6,185 bases of DNA from Bacillota bacterium (GTDB lineage Bacteria; Bacillota; Bacilli; Lactobacillales; Enterococcaceae). Location of the stretch: assembly GCA_023389005.1 (NCBI GenBank), contig JAEWFE010000149.1, positions 1-6,185 of the forward strand, in the 5' to 3' direction. Below the pieces are notes generated by a model that was not told the origin of the DNA, made no database searches, and was given only the letters and a program-made list of their open reading frames with translations. Of this stretch, positions 1-5,421 are shown piece by piece. Both the position numbers and the translations under genes were made by a program. How positions within the stretch are numbered: position 1 is the first letter of the stretch; every line of letters begins with the position of its first letter.

Positions 1-52
1 GCACCAACCATACTCTCTCTGAATCTGCATCGCTTTTTACTGTTCCTTGTCA
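1..52 (-). promoter_or_regulatory. T-box riboswitch leader, 5' part of Stem I (truncated by window edge)
   Basis: Read on the minus strand, this stretch shows the ordered landmarks of a T-box Stem I. AGTA at 41-38 corresponds to the S-turn/loop E strand, CAGAGAG at 21-15 to the AG-bulge region, and GGTTGGTG at 9-2 to the distal loop that contacts the tRNA elbow. T-box leaders bind uncharged tRNA and let transcription continue into aminoacyl-tRNA synthetase, amino-acid biosynthesis or transporter genes. The 3' side of Stem I with the specifier codon, the T-box bulge and the terminator/antiterminator would lie beyond position 1, so the amino acid cannot be named. The regulated gene lies off the left edge and points leftward. 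The motif order and spacing are seen here. The family assignment rests on recalled consensus. Confidence 0.72.
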
Positions 53-58
53 ATGTGA

Positions 59-84
59 AGTATAAGTTGTTTTCATGGTATCAA
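59..84 (-). promoter_or_regulatory. Candidate promoter for the T-box leader
   Basis: On the minus strand a TATACT box (64-59) lies just upstream of the T-box motifs and would start transcription near position 52, where the leader should begin. The best upstream match to a -35 box is TTGATA (84-79), but the 14-nt spacing is shorter than the usual 16-18. The -10 is therefore plausible and the -35 is weak. Confidence 0.4.
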
Positions 85-135
85 ATTTCCCCACAAAATT
101 CAATAGCCCCATAGGATTTTTCCATTATTTGAGTC

Positions 136-176
136 ACAAAAATAGCTCAGGGACACTTTACCCCCGAGCTATTAAA
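136..176 (-). terminator. Rho-independent terminator of the autolysin gene
   Basis: AATAGCTC (141-148) and GAGCTATT (166-173) are perfect inverted repeats. The stem is extended by GGG (150-152) opposite the C run at 161-165, around a short loop. On the minus strand the stem is followed by a T-rich run (complement of 136-140) typical of an intrinsic terminator. It starts a few bases after the autolysin stop codon (182-180) and separates that transcript from the T-box-controlled unit further left. On the plus strand the stem is followed by A residues, so it is unlikely to work that way. Confidence 0.85.
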
Positions 177-179
177 AAC

Positions 180-2240
180 TTATTTTACTTTCAACGTTTG
201 ATTGACAAAAATTAAATCTGAAGTCAAATGGTTCAAGGCTTTTAATTGAGCCAAACTTAAACCATGTTTTTTGGCGATGCTCCACAAACTATCGCCACTT
301 TTTACGCGATAGGTGGCTGCATCGCTACTTGAAGTTGAAGCATTACTTGCACCTTGACTCGCTGAAGTTGTCGTAGTCGTGCTCGCTTGAACTTTTAAGA
401 CCTGACCTGGATAGATAAAATCATTTTTAATATGATTCAAACTACGTAAAGTGTCCATCGAAATGCCAAATTGATGGGCAATCTTCCATACCGAATCACC
501 CGAAACGACTTTATAGGTTTTATCAGTCGCTGTGACGGTCTGATTAGAAACTTGAGTAGGCGCTGGTTTTACAGTAGTCGTAATCACCGTACTTGTTGAG
601 ACACTTGCAGTATTACTACCTTTGACCGTTAATTTTTGTCCTGGGTAAATCATATCACTACTTAGCTGATTCAGACTCTTCAACTGACTGACAGATAAAC
701 CGTGCTTGGTAGCAATCGCCCATAAACTATCCCCTGCTTTTACGGTATAGCTTGCTTGTGTATTGGCTGATGGACGACTGACCGGCGTGGTAGTTGGGTT
801 TGTCACTTGATTAGTCACTGTACTTTGACTTGGTGTGGTCGTTGCTGTACTTGTTGTGCCTGATTTTACCACTAATTTTTGACCAGGATAAATCAAATCA
901 CTGCTCAACTGATTCATGCTCTTTAATTGACTCACAGATAAGCCATGTTGATTGGCAATTTTCCATAAACTATCGCCAGCTTTGACCGTATAGCTGCCAG
1001 TCGTTGTCGAAGTTGATTGATTGCTAGTTGACGTACTTGGCGCCTGAGTTGTATTTTGACTCACAGTTGGCGTACTTGGCGTTACAGTATTCGATGCTTG
1101 AATCTTCAATACTTGACCAGGATAGATAAAATTATTTTGGATATGATTTAGACTGCGTAAAGTGTCCATCGAAATGCCAAATTGATGGGCAATCTTCCAC
1201 ACTGAATCGCCAGCTTTGACCGTATAGCTTTGCGTAGTCGCCCCTGACACAACACTTGAAGGATTTGTCGTACTTGAAGTGCTCGTATTGGTTGTCGTAG
1301 TCGTTGTTGCATTATTAGTAACCGTCGTATTACCGGTACCTGTTTGAATCGATAATTTTTGTCCGACATAAATCATATCACTTGTTAAATGATTCCATGC
1401 CTTTAATTGTGCTAAGGAAATACCAAATTTATGCGAAATCGCCCATAAACTATCCCCTGCTTTGACCGTGTAAGTCGAACCACTTACATTACTAGTTGTT
1501 GTATTCGTTGTTGTCGTATTACTTGTCACACCAGCGTTTGTCGTGCCAGTCGTAATCACATTACCCACAACTGTCGAAGGGGTCCCATTGCTTGGTGTAT
1601 CATATTGCGTTAAGCCATAAGTTTCAATGATACGGTTCAAGGAAGTCGCATAGTTTGGATCGGTTGCATAACGTCCGGTCAACCAAGCTGTGGCATCACG
1701 ATAAGAAGTCGTATTACTCTTCCAAGCACCCGCATAGTAGTACACACCAGATTGGAAAGAAACATTTCTTAACGTGCGCGCATTATCCATAAATGATTCC
1801 GCAAACGAAGGATAGCGACGGAAAGGTTCATTCTTCGTCACCCATTGGCCATTTAAAAATTCCAAAGTATTCATGTAAACAGTTTGCCCATTATAACTTC
1901 CTTTAATGCCGAATAAATTATAGTTTGGCGCTTGCGCTAAAGTACTTTGACCCCAAGCACTTTCTAAAATCGCCTGTGCCATCATGACCGAAGCATATAA
2001 ATCGTTCGCATTAGCCACTGATTGAGCATGTGGGGCGATTTGATTGATAAATTGTTGCTGACTAGATGCATTGCTATATTGCACAGTATCTGCCTGAACA
2101 TTCACCGCAGGCATCAACGGGGCAGCCACACTTACAGCCGTCACAGTACTTCCCACAACAGCCGCCGTTTTACTTAATTTTCGGTATTTTTTATGATTTG
2201 TTGTATGACGTTTCACTTGGTAACTGGCATGTTTTTTCAT
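180..2240 (-). CDS. atlA: Secreted autolysin: GH73 endo-beta-N-acetylglucosaminidase with six C-terminal LysM modules (AtlA / Mur-2 type)
   Basis: This 686-residue exported peptidoglycan hydrolase would cleave the GlcNAc-MurNAc backbone, mainly during daughter-cell separation. Residues 1-50 form a long signal peptide: a basic stretch up to K24, a hydrophobic core, and a cleavage site around VQA50-D51. The GH73 domain spans about 58-212 with the family motif ILESAWG (91-97), in which E93 is the expected catalytic acid, and a later YATDPNYA segment (191-198). A Thr/Ser/Asn-rich linker leads to LysM modules at about 256-299, 338-381, 416-459, 497-540, 575-618 and 643-686, joined by Thr/Ser-rich spacers. 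The ATG is supported by GGAGGA (2252-2247) six bases upstream. The layout matches E. hirae Mur-2 and E. faecalis AtlA without the latter's Thr/Glu-rich N-terminal domain, so the symbol is by analogy. The gene is monocistronic, with its own terminator, and is divergent from the PAP2 gene. Confidence 0.93.
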   Translation of the reverse strand: MKKHASYQVKRHTTNHKKYRKLSKTAAVVGSTVTAVSVAAPLMPAVNVQADTVQYSNASSQQQFINQIAPHAQSVANANDLYASVMMAQAILESAWGQSTLAQAPNYNLFGIKGSYNGQTVYMNTLEFLNGQWVTKNEPFRRYPSFAESFMDNARTLRNVSFQSGVYYYAGAWKSNTTSYRDATAWLTGRYATDPNYATSLNRIIETYGLTQYDTPSNGTPSTVVGNVITTGTTNAGVTSNTTTTNTTTSNVSGSTYTVKAGDSLWAISHKFGISLAQLKAWNHLTSDMIYVGQKLSIQTGTGNTTVTNNATTTTTTNTSTSSTTNPSSVVSGATTQSYTVKAGDSVWKIAHQFGISMDTLRSLNHIQNNFIYPGQVLKIQASNTVTPSTPTVSQNTTQAPSTSTSNQSTSTTTGSYTVKAGDSLWKIANQHGLSVSQLKSMNQLSSDLIYPGQKLVVKSGTTSTATTTPSQSTVTNQVTNPTTTPVSRPSANTQASYTVKAGDSLWAIATKHGLSVSQLKSLNQLSSDMIYPGQKLTVKGSNTASVSTSTVITTTVKPAPTQVSNQTVTATDKTYKVVSGDSVWKIAHQFGISMDTLRSLNHIKNDFIYPGQVLKVQASTTTTTSASQGASNASTSSSDAATYRVKSGDSLWSIAKKHGLSLAQLKALNHLTSDLIFVNQTLKVK
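445..488. repeat. 44-bp exact direct repeat, copy in LysM module 5
   Basis: This 44-bp segment is identical by eye to 1156-1199 in LysM module 2. It encodes the WKIAHQFGISMDTLR core. Flanking bases in the two modules differ at synonymous positions, so the identical block points to recent duplication or gene conversion. Confidence 0.9.
1156..1199. repeat. 44-bp exact direct repeat, copy in LysM module 2
   Basis: Partner of the segment at 445-488, in the same orientation and 711 bp apart. Recombination between the two copies would delete three module-linker units while keeping the frame, since 711 is a multiple of three. Confidence 0.9.
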
Positions 2241-2361
2241 TTTCTATCCTCCATCACAAATAAATTATCGATTCCAAAAAAATTATTTTATAAATGCTAT
2301 CCAAAATACTTTTATACAAACATATGTACCTGAAAATCGTTTATCTAAAAGCTCAAAATTT

Positions 2362-2367
2362 ATTATA
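2362..2367 (-). promoter_or_regulatory. Candidate -10 box for the autolysin gene
   Basis: A perfect TATAAT lies on the minus strand about 120 bp upstream of the autolysin ATG, implying a 5' leader of roughly 115 nt. No good -35 hexamer sits at 16-18 nt, so the assignment is tentative. A closer alternative is TATAAA at 2316-2311, also without a clear -35. Confidence 0.32.
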
Positions 2368-2534
2368 CACCAAAACCCAAAGCTTTACTTTAAAAACGCA
2401 TGAAATTCATCAATTTGTTATATTCTTAATCGGATGGTCAAACTTTTTCTGTATAAAGGACAAATTTCTTTATAAAAATTTAGAAAAACAGCGCGTATTT
2501 TCACTGCTTACTACTAAAAAACGGCTATTTCGGC

Positions 2535-2540
2535 TATAAT
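2535..2540 (+). promoter_or_regulatory. Candidate -10 box for the PAP2-mnmL-mnmM cluster
   Basis: A perfect TATAAT lies 77 bp before the PAP2 start codon, in the right orientation, and would give a leader of about 70 nt. The region 16-18 nt upstream is a poor match to TTGACA, so the promoter would depend on the -10 or on an activator. A second, weaker possibility is TTGACG at 2560-2565, with only a poor -10 about 17 nt later. Confidence 0.45.
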
Positions 2541-2617
2541 AGAACTCAAACTTATTCATTTGACGTAATATGACTGAAATGTTTAAGTAAATCATTCGTA
2601 TCTAGAAAGGAAAAGAC

Positions 2618-3268
2618 ATGACAAAAAACAAACTTTATTATCAATTTGCTGGTAGCTGCTTTTTACTGCTATTTGCGGCTTTGACTTACATCGCTAAATT
2701 TTACCCGACAACTCTGAAAGGCTTTGACACGACGATCAGTCAAACCATTCAAGCGCTACGTCCACAAGGTACCGCCTTTTTTAGTTGGATAACCAAATTT
2801 GCCAATGTGATTACCATGGTCATCTTAACCATCGCCATTGTAGCCGTCTTAATCTATGGACAGCGCAAACTAGAAGCGCTTTGGCTAAGTGCTGGCATGA
2901 TTGGTGTGGCTTTAGCTTTAACAAATATCGTGAAAGTGTTAGTCCATCGCCTACGTCCAAGTGGTGAGCATCTGGTCCACGCGCCAGGCTATAGCTTTCC
3001 TAGTGGGCATTCTTCTGGTAGTATAGTTTTATATGGGACACTGATTTTCTTCGTGCCACTTTTTATTCACAACAAGACCAGTCAACGCATTTGCCAAGTC
3101 ATCCTCGCTTTATTCGTCTTGCTCATTGGGTGTAGCCGTATCTATCTTGGTGTGCATTATCCAAGCGATGTCCTGGCTGGTTATTCACTAGGCTTAGGTT
3201 GGCTACTGTTGACCTATCCTAGTTATGCCGAAAAACGTTTTGTCCAAGAATTTAACAAACATACTTAA
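2618..3268 (+). CDS. PAP2-family membrane phosphatase (lipid phosphate phosphatase)
   Basis: This 216-residue integral membrane protein has all three motifs of the PAP2 / type 2 phosphatidic acid phosphatase superfamily intact. They are K106-x6-R113-P114, P128-SGH131, and S173-R174-x5-H180-x3-D184. H131 and H180 are the expected catalytic histidines, acting on the outer membrane face. Hydrophobic segments at about 9-27, 64-80, 87-105, 134-151, 158-172 and 185-200 fit the usual six-helix fold. Family members dephosphorylate undecaprenyl pyrophosphate (BcrC-like), phosphatidylglycerol phosphate (PgpB-like) or other lipid phosphates. The sequence alone does not decide among these. AAAGGA (2606-2611) supports the ATG. 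It lies 41 bp upstream of mnmL on the same strand with no terminator between them, so the two are probably cotranscribed. Confidence 0.9.
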   Translation: MTKNKLYYQFAGSCFLLLFAALTYIAKFYPTTLKGFDTTISQTIQALRPQGTAFFSWITKFANVITMVILTIAIVAVLIYGQRKLEALWLSAGMIGVALALTNIVKVLVHRLRPSGEHLVHAPGYSFPSGHSSGSIVLYGTLIFFVPLFIHNKTSQRICQVILALFVLLIGCSRIYLGVHYPSDVLAGYSLGLGWLLLTYPSYAEKRFVQEFNKHT

Positions 3269-3309
3269 TCCTTTTTCGGCTCAGAATCATAATATAAGGA
3301 AGTTATTAG

Positions 3310-4272
3310 ATGAAATTTTTATATGCAGAAGATCAAAATAAACGTTATCACTCATGGAATTATGCCTTAAGACAACAATTCGGTGAGAAAATCTTTAAAG
3401 TTCCGATTGATGGTGGCTTTGATTGTCCGAACCGTGATGGCACTGTGGCTCATGGTGGCTGTACTTTTTGTAGCGTATCTGGCTCAGGGGATATGATTGT
3501 CGCGCCGGAAGATCCACTACCGATTCAATTTCAAAAAGAGATTGATATGATGCATCAAAAATGGCCTGGCGTTGCACAATATATCGTCTATTTCCAAAAC
3601 TTTACCAATACACACGCGCCACTAGCTGTCATCAAAGAACGTTTCGAACAAGTGGTGAATTTGCCTGGAGTGGTCGGCTTATCGATTGGGACACGTCCGG
3701 ACTGTTTGCCTGATGATGTCGTGGAATACTTAGCTGAACTGAATGAACGCCTTTATCTTTGGGTCGAACTAGGCCTACAAACTACCTATGAACAAACCAG
3801 CGAGCTAATCAATCGCGCCCATAGCTATCAAACCTATTTAGACGGTGTGGCCAAATTGCGCAAGCACAATATTCGCGTCTGTACCCACTTAATTAATGGT
3901 CTCCCTGGCGAAACTTATGAAATGATGATGGAAAATGTCAAACGAACGATTCTCGATTCTGATATTCAAGGGATTAAATTGCACCTACTTCATTTGATGC
4001 GCAATACCCGCATGCTACGAGATTATCATGAAGGACGGTTGCGCTTATTAGGATTTAAAGAATATGTCGATATCATTTGCGACCAATTAGAGCTGATTCC
4101 GCAAGACATTATCATCCATCGTCTAACCGGGGATGCGCCATTTGATTCGATTGTCGGTCCGATGTGGAGTTTGAAAAAATGGGAAGTCCTAAACGCCATT
4201 GATCAAGAAATGTTGCGCCGGGATTCTTATCAAGGTAAATTCGATATCCGTAAGCAGGTGAAAATATGCTAA
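3310..4272 (+). CDS. mnmL: Radical SAM protein MnmL (YtqA, TIGR01212 family), tRNA wobble-uridine modification
   Basis: The 320-residue protein matches the YtqA subgroup of radical SAM enzymes in length and motifs. The cluster-binding motif is C39-x11-C51-x2-C54 within the CPNRDGT...GGCTFC signature, an Elp3-like spacing that binds a [4Fe-4S] cluster and S-adenosylmethionine. Further family landmarks are GLSIGTRPDCL (about 118-128), ELGLQT and THLINGLPGET. In Bacillus subtilis and Streptococcus mutans this protein is needed to turn cmnm5s2U into mnm5s2U at position 34 of tRNAs, acting before MnmM in place of E. coli MnmC. AAGGAAG (3296-3302) lies seven bases before the ATG. The gene overlaps mnmM by 7 bp, so the two are probably translationally coupled. 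No key residue is missing. Confidence 0.93.
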   Translation: MKFLYAEDQNKRYHSWNYALRQQFGEKIFKVPIDGGFDCPNRDGTVAHGGCTFCSVSGSGDMIVAPEDPLPIQFQKEIDMMHQKWPGVAQYIVYFQNFTNTHAPLAVIKERFEQVVNLPGVVGLSIGTRPDCLPDDVVEYLAELNERLYLWVELGLQTTYEQTSELINRAHSYQTYLDGVAKLRKHNIRVCTHLINGLPGETYEMMMENVKRTILDSDIQGIKLHLLHLMRNTRMLRDYHEGRLRLLGFKEYVDIICDQLELIPQDIIIHRLTGDAPFDSIVGPMWSLKKWEVLNAIDQEMLRRDSYQGKFDIRKQVKIC

Positions 4273-4835
4273 AAACTGCCTTACATTTTAGCCATCAACT
4301 CTTAAGTGAATGTGTACAACCCGGAGATATCGTGGTCGATGCAACGATGGGAAACGGCCATGATACCTTGTTTTTAGCCGAACTAGTCGGAGAAAAGGGC
4401 CAAGTTCACGCCTTTGATATTCAGCAACAAGCGCTCGAGCAAACTACCAAACGTTTAAGTGAGGCCAATCTAACCTCGCGTGTTGCTTGCCATCTTGTAG
4501 GTCATGAGCATGTACTAGACTATTTAGCTCCAGGTGAACAAATACAGGCAGCTATTTTTAATCTCGGTTATTTACCAAATAGCGATAAACACTGTATTAC
4601 ACTCCCTGAAACAACCAAGCAAGCTTTAGACGGACTCTTATCGCGACTAAAAGCTAAGGGACGCATCATTGTGGTCAGCTACTATGGTCATGCCGGTGGA
4701 GCAGAAGAATTACAGGCCGTTGAGCAATACTGCCAAGCGCTCCCCCAAGAAAGCTTCAATGTGTTGAAATATCAATTTATTAATCAAAAAAATCAACCCC
4801 CGATTCTATTTTGTATTGAAAAAAAACGACGCTAA
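4266..4835 (+). CDS. mnmM: MnmM (YtqB), SAM-dependent tRNA nm5s2U methyltransferase
   Basis: This 189-residue class I methyltransferase of the YtqB family (often annotated as rRNA methylase) has the SAM-binding loop DATMGNGHD at 25-33. An acidic residue ending strand beta2 (D51 in AFDIQ) would hold the ribose. The family-specific NLGYLP (99-104) and YYGHAGGAEE (139-148) motifs are also present. In Gram-positive bacteria MnmM methylates the 5-aminomethyl group of nm5s2U to give mnm5s2U in tRNAs for Glu, Gln and Lys. Its start lies inside the end of mnmL (ATGCTAA overlap, 4266-4272), with AGGTGA at 4256-4261. That Shine-Dalgarno is close to the start, but coupling would compensate. The stop codon at 4833-4835 lies within the stem of the following terminator. 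Confidence 0.93.
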   Translation: MLKTALHFSHQLLSECVQPGDIVVDATMGNGHDTLFLAELVGEKGQVHAFDIQQQALEQTTKRLSEANLTSRVACHLVGHEHVLDYLAPGEQIQAAIFNLGYLPNSDKHCITLPETTKQALDGLLSRLKAKGRIIVVSYYGHAGGAEELQAVEQYCQALPQESFNVLKYQFINQKNQPPILFCIEKKRR

Positions 4836-4862
4836 AGTGATTTGTGCTTTAGCGTTTTTTTT
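4829..4862 (+). terminator. Rho-independent terminator after mnmM
   Basis: A perfect 9-bp stem, ACGCTAAAG (4829-4837) with CTTTAGCGT (4847-4855), has a 9-nt loop and is followed by eight T residues (4855-4862). The mnmM TAA stop is part of the left arm, so a ribosome finishing mnmM would cover the stem. Confidence 0.93.
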
Positions 4863-4870
4863 GGTATAAT
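4842..4870 (+). promoter_or_regulatory. Promoter of the 4912 gene, overlapping the mnmM terminator
   Basis: An extended -10, TGGTATAAT (4862-4870), has a -35-like TTGTGC (4842-4847) at exactly 17 nt. The -35 lies in the loop and right arm of the mnmM terminator, and the T tract forms part of the spacer. Transcription would start near 4877, giving a leader of about 35 nt with a strong GAGGAG Shine-Dalgarno (4897-4902). Confidence 0.7.
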
Positions 4871-4911
4871 TATATTGTAAGCGTTTAAATACAGGTGAGG
4901 AGCGAGCAAAT

Positions 4912-5373
4912 ATGAAAAAGAATTTATCAACTGTTCTTTTAGTGATGGTTGTTGCGGGGCTTAGTTTTTTTGTAGGACGTTTCAGCCAACCCAGTCAATT
5001 AGAAGTATATCAGGTCAATTTTCAGGATTTAGAAGATTTGGATTTAAAAGGTTTAGAACTGGTTAGCAATCAAAAACAAGTCGTAGTCACGAAACTACCG
5101 CAAATAGACAATCTCATTGATGAAAAAGTGAAAAGTATTGCTGTCGTTATTACCGCAAAAGATGAAGAAATAGCCAGTGTATCTCGTAGTATCGAATGGC
5201 AGAATGGACAAGTCAAAGGATTAGCAGACGCAGACCTTAATGTAGCGATTCCTAAAAAGATTAAGATTACGCCTAAAGATACGCTAACAGCTAAAATCAC
5301 GCTCCATTATCAAGAAGGATTACCTAAGAGCCAAACATGCAAAGTAAAACTACAACAATTTTTGCAAAAATAA
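4912..5373 (+). CDS. Small membrane-anchored or secreted protein of unknown function
   Basis: I do not recognise a family for this 153-residue protein. It begins MKKN and has one hydrophobic segment at about 5-22. That segment would be a signal anchor or an uncleaved signal peptide: no lipobox cysteine follows it, and the only cysteine is C142. The remaining 130 residues would lie outside the cell. They are rich in Lys, Asp/Glu and Gln, with alternating hydrophobic stretches (for example KSIAVVITAKDEE and LTAKITLHYQEG) that suggest a beta-rich domain. Expression signals are good: an extended -10 promoter, GAGGAG nine bases before the ATG, and a terminator right after the stop. It is monocistronic, so its neighbours say little about its job. 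The quality of the signals argues for a real gene. Confidence 0.8.
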   Translation: MKKNLSTVLLVMVVAGLSFFVGRFSQPSQLEVYQVNFQDLEDLDLKGLELVSNQKQVVVTKLPQIDNLIDEKVKSIAVVITAKDEEIASVSRSIEWQNGQVKGLADADLNVAIPKKIKITPKDTLTAKITLHYQEGLPKSQTCKVKLQQFLQK

Positions 5374-5375
5374 AC

Positions 5376-5419
5376 AAAAGCGTACCTACCTCGTAACCAA
5401 TGAAGTAGATACGCTTTTT
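5376..5419. terminator. Bidirectional Rho-independent terminator between convergent genes
   Basis: AAAAGCGTA (5376-5384) pairs with TACGCTTTT (5410-5418). The stem continues through CTAC/GTAG (5386-5389 with 5405-5408) and TC/GA, with C-A mismatches at 5385/5409 and 5390/5404. A run of T follows on the plus strand (5415-5419), and the A run at 5376-5379 gives T on the minus strand. It can end the 4912 gene from the left and the esterase gene from the right. Confidence 0.88.
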
Positions 5420-5421
5420 CA

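Larger units (their letters stand above)
183..1475 (-). repeat. Six-unit LysM module array inside the autolysin gene
   Basis: Six LysM-coding units of about 132 bp lie at 1344-1475, 1098-1229, 864-995, 621-752, 387-518 and 183-314 (modules 1 to 6), separated by low-complexity Thr/Ser linkers. Most units open with the YTVKAGDS(L/V)W core and end near YPGQ-L. Module 6 ends at the C-terminus and departs most from the consensus (FVNQ instead of YPGQ). LysM domains bind GlcNAc-containing glycan, and several copies in a row increase wall affinity. Modules 2 and 5 are close copies, as are 3 and 4, which suggests internal duplication. Confidence 0.9.
2241..2617. other. AT-rich divergent intergenic region
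   Basis: The 377 bp between the divergent autolysin and PAP2 genes hold the two Shine-Dalgarno sites (GGAGGA at 2247-2252 on minus, AAAGGA at 2606-2611 on plus) and TATAAT-like boxes for each direction. There is also a short palindrome ACATATGT (2320-2327) and a direct repeat CGGCTAT (2522-2528 and 2531-2537). The region is strongly A/T-rich and I see no convincing gene. I looked by eye for a WalR-type tandem TGTWA box upstream of the autolysin and did not find a clear one. Confidence 0.6.

Noticed and set aside
183..1475. The repeated units looked at first like a possible CRISPR or tandem-repeat array
   Set aside because: They are about 132-bp protein-coding LysM units kept in frame with variable linkers, not short identical repeats with unique spacers.
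2066..2263. 65-codon plus-strand frame antisense to the autolysin start
   Set aside because: It lies opposite the signal-peptide region of a well-supported gene, has no ribosome binding site, and its composition reflects the complement of Ala/Val/Thr codons.
2241..2420. WalR-type box upstream of the autolysin gene
   Set aside because: Autolysins are often WalKR targets, but no tandem TGTWA-N5-TGTWA arrangement was seen on either strand by eye.
2294..2539. 81-codon plus-strand reading frame in the divergent spacer
   Set aside because: It has no Shine-Dalgarno, a low-complexity A/T-driven composition (many Leu, Lys, Phe, Tyr) and no recognisable domain. It also overlaps the likely promoter elements of both flanking genes.
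3269..3309. Possible terminator between the PAP2 gene and mnmL, suggested by the CTTTTTCGG run
   Set aside because: The T run is not preceded by an inverted repeat, so there is no hairpin to form a terminator.
5070..5300. 76-codon minus-strand frame opposite the small membrane protein, with a hydrophobic N-terminus
   Set aside because: It is antisense to a gene with a promoter, Shine-Dalgarno and terminator, and has none of these itself. The hydrophobicity comes from the complement of Lys/Asp codons.
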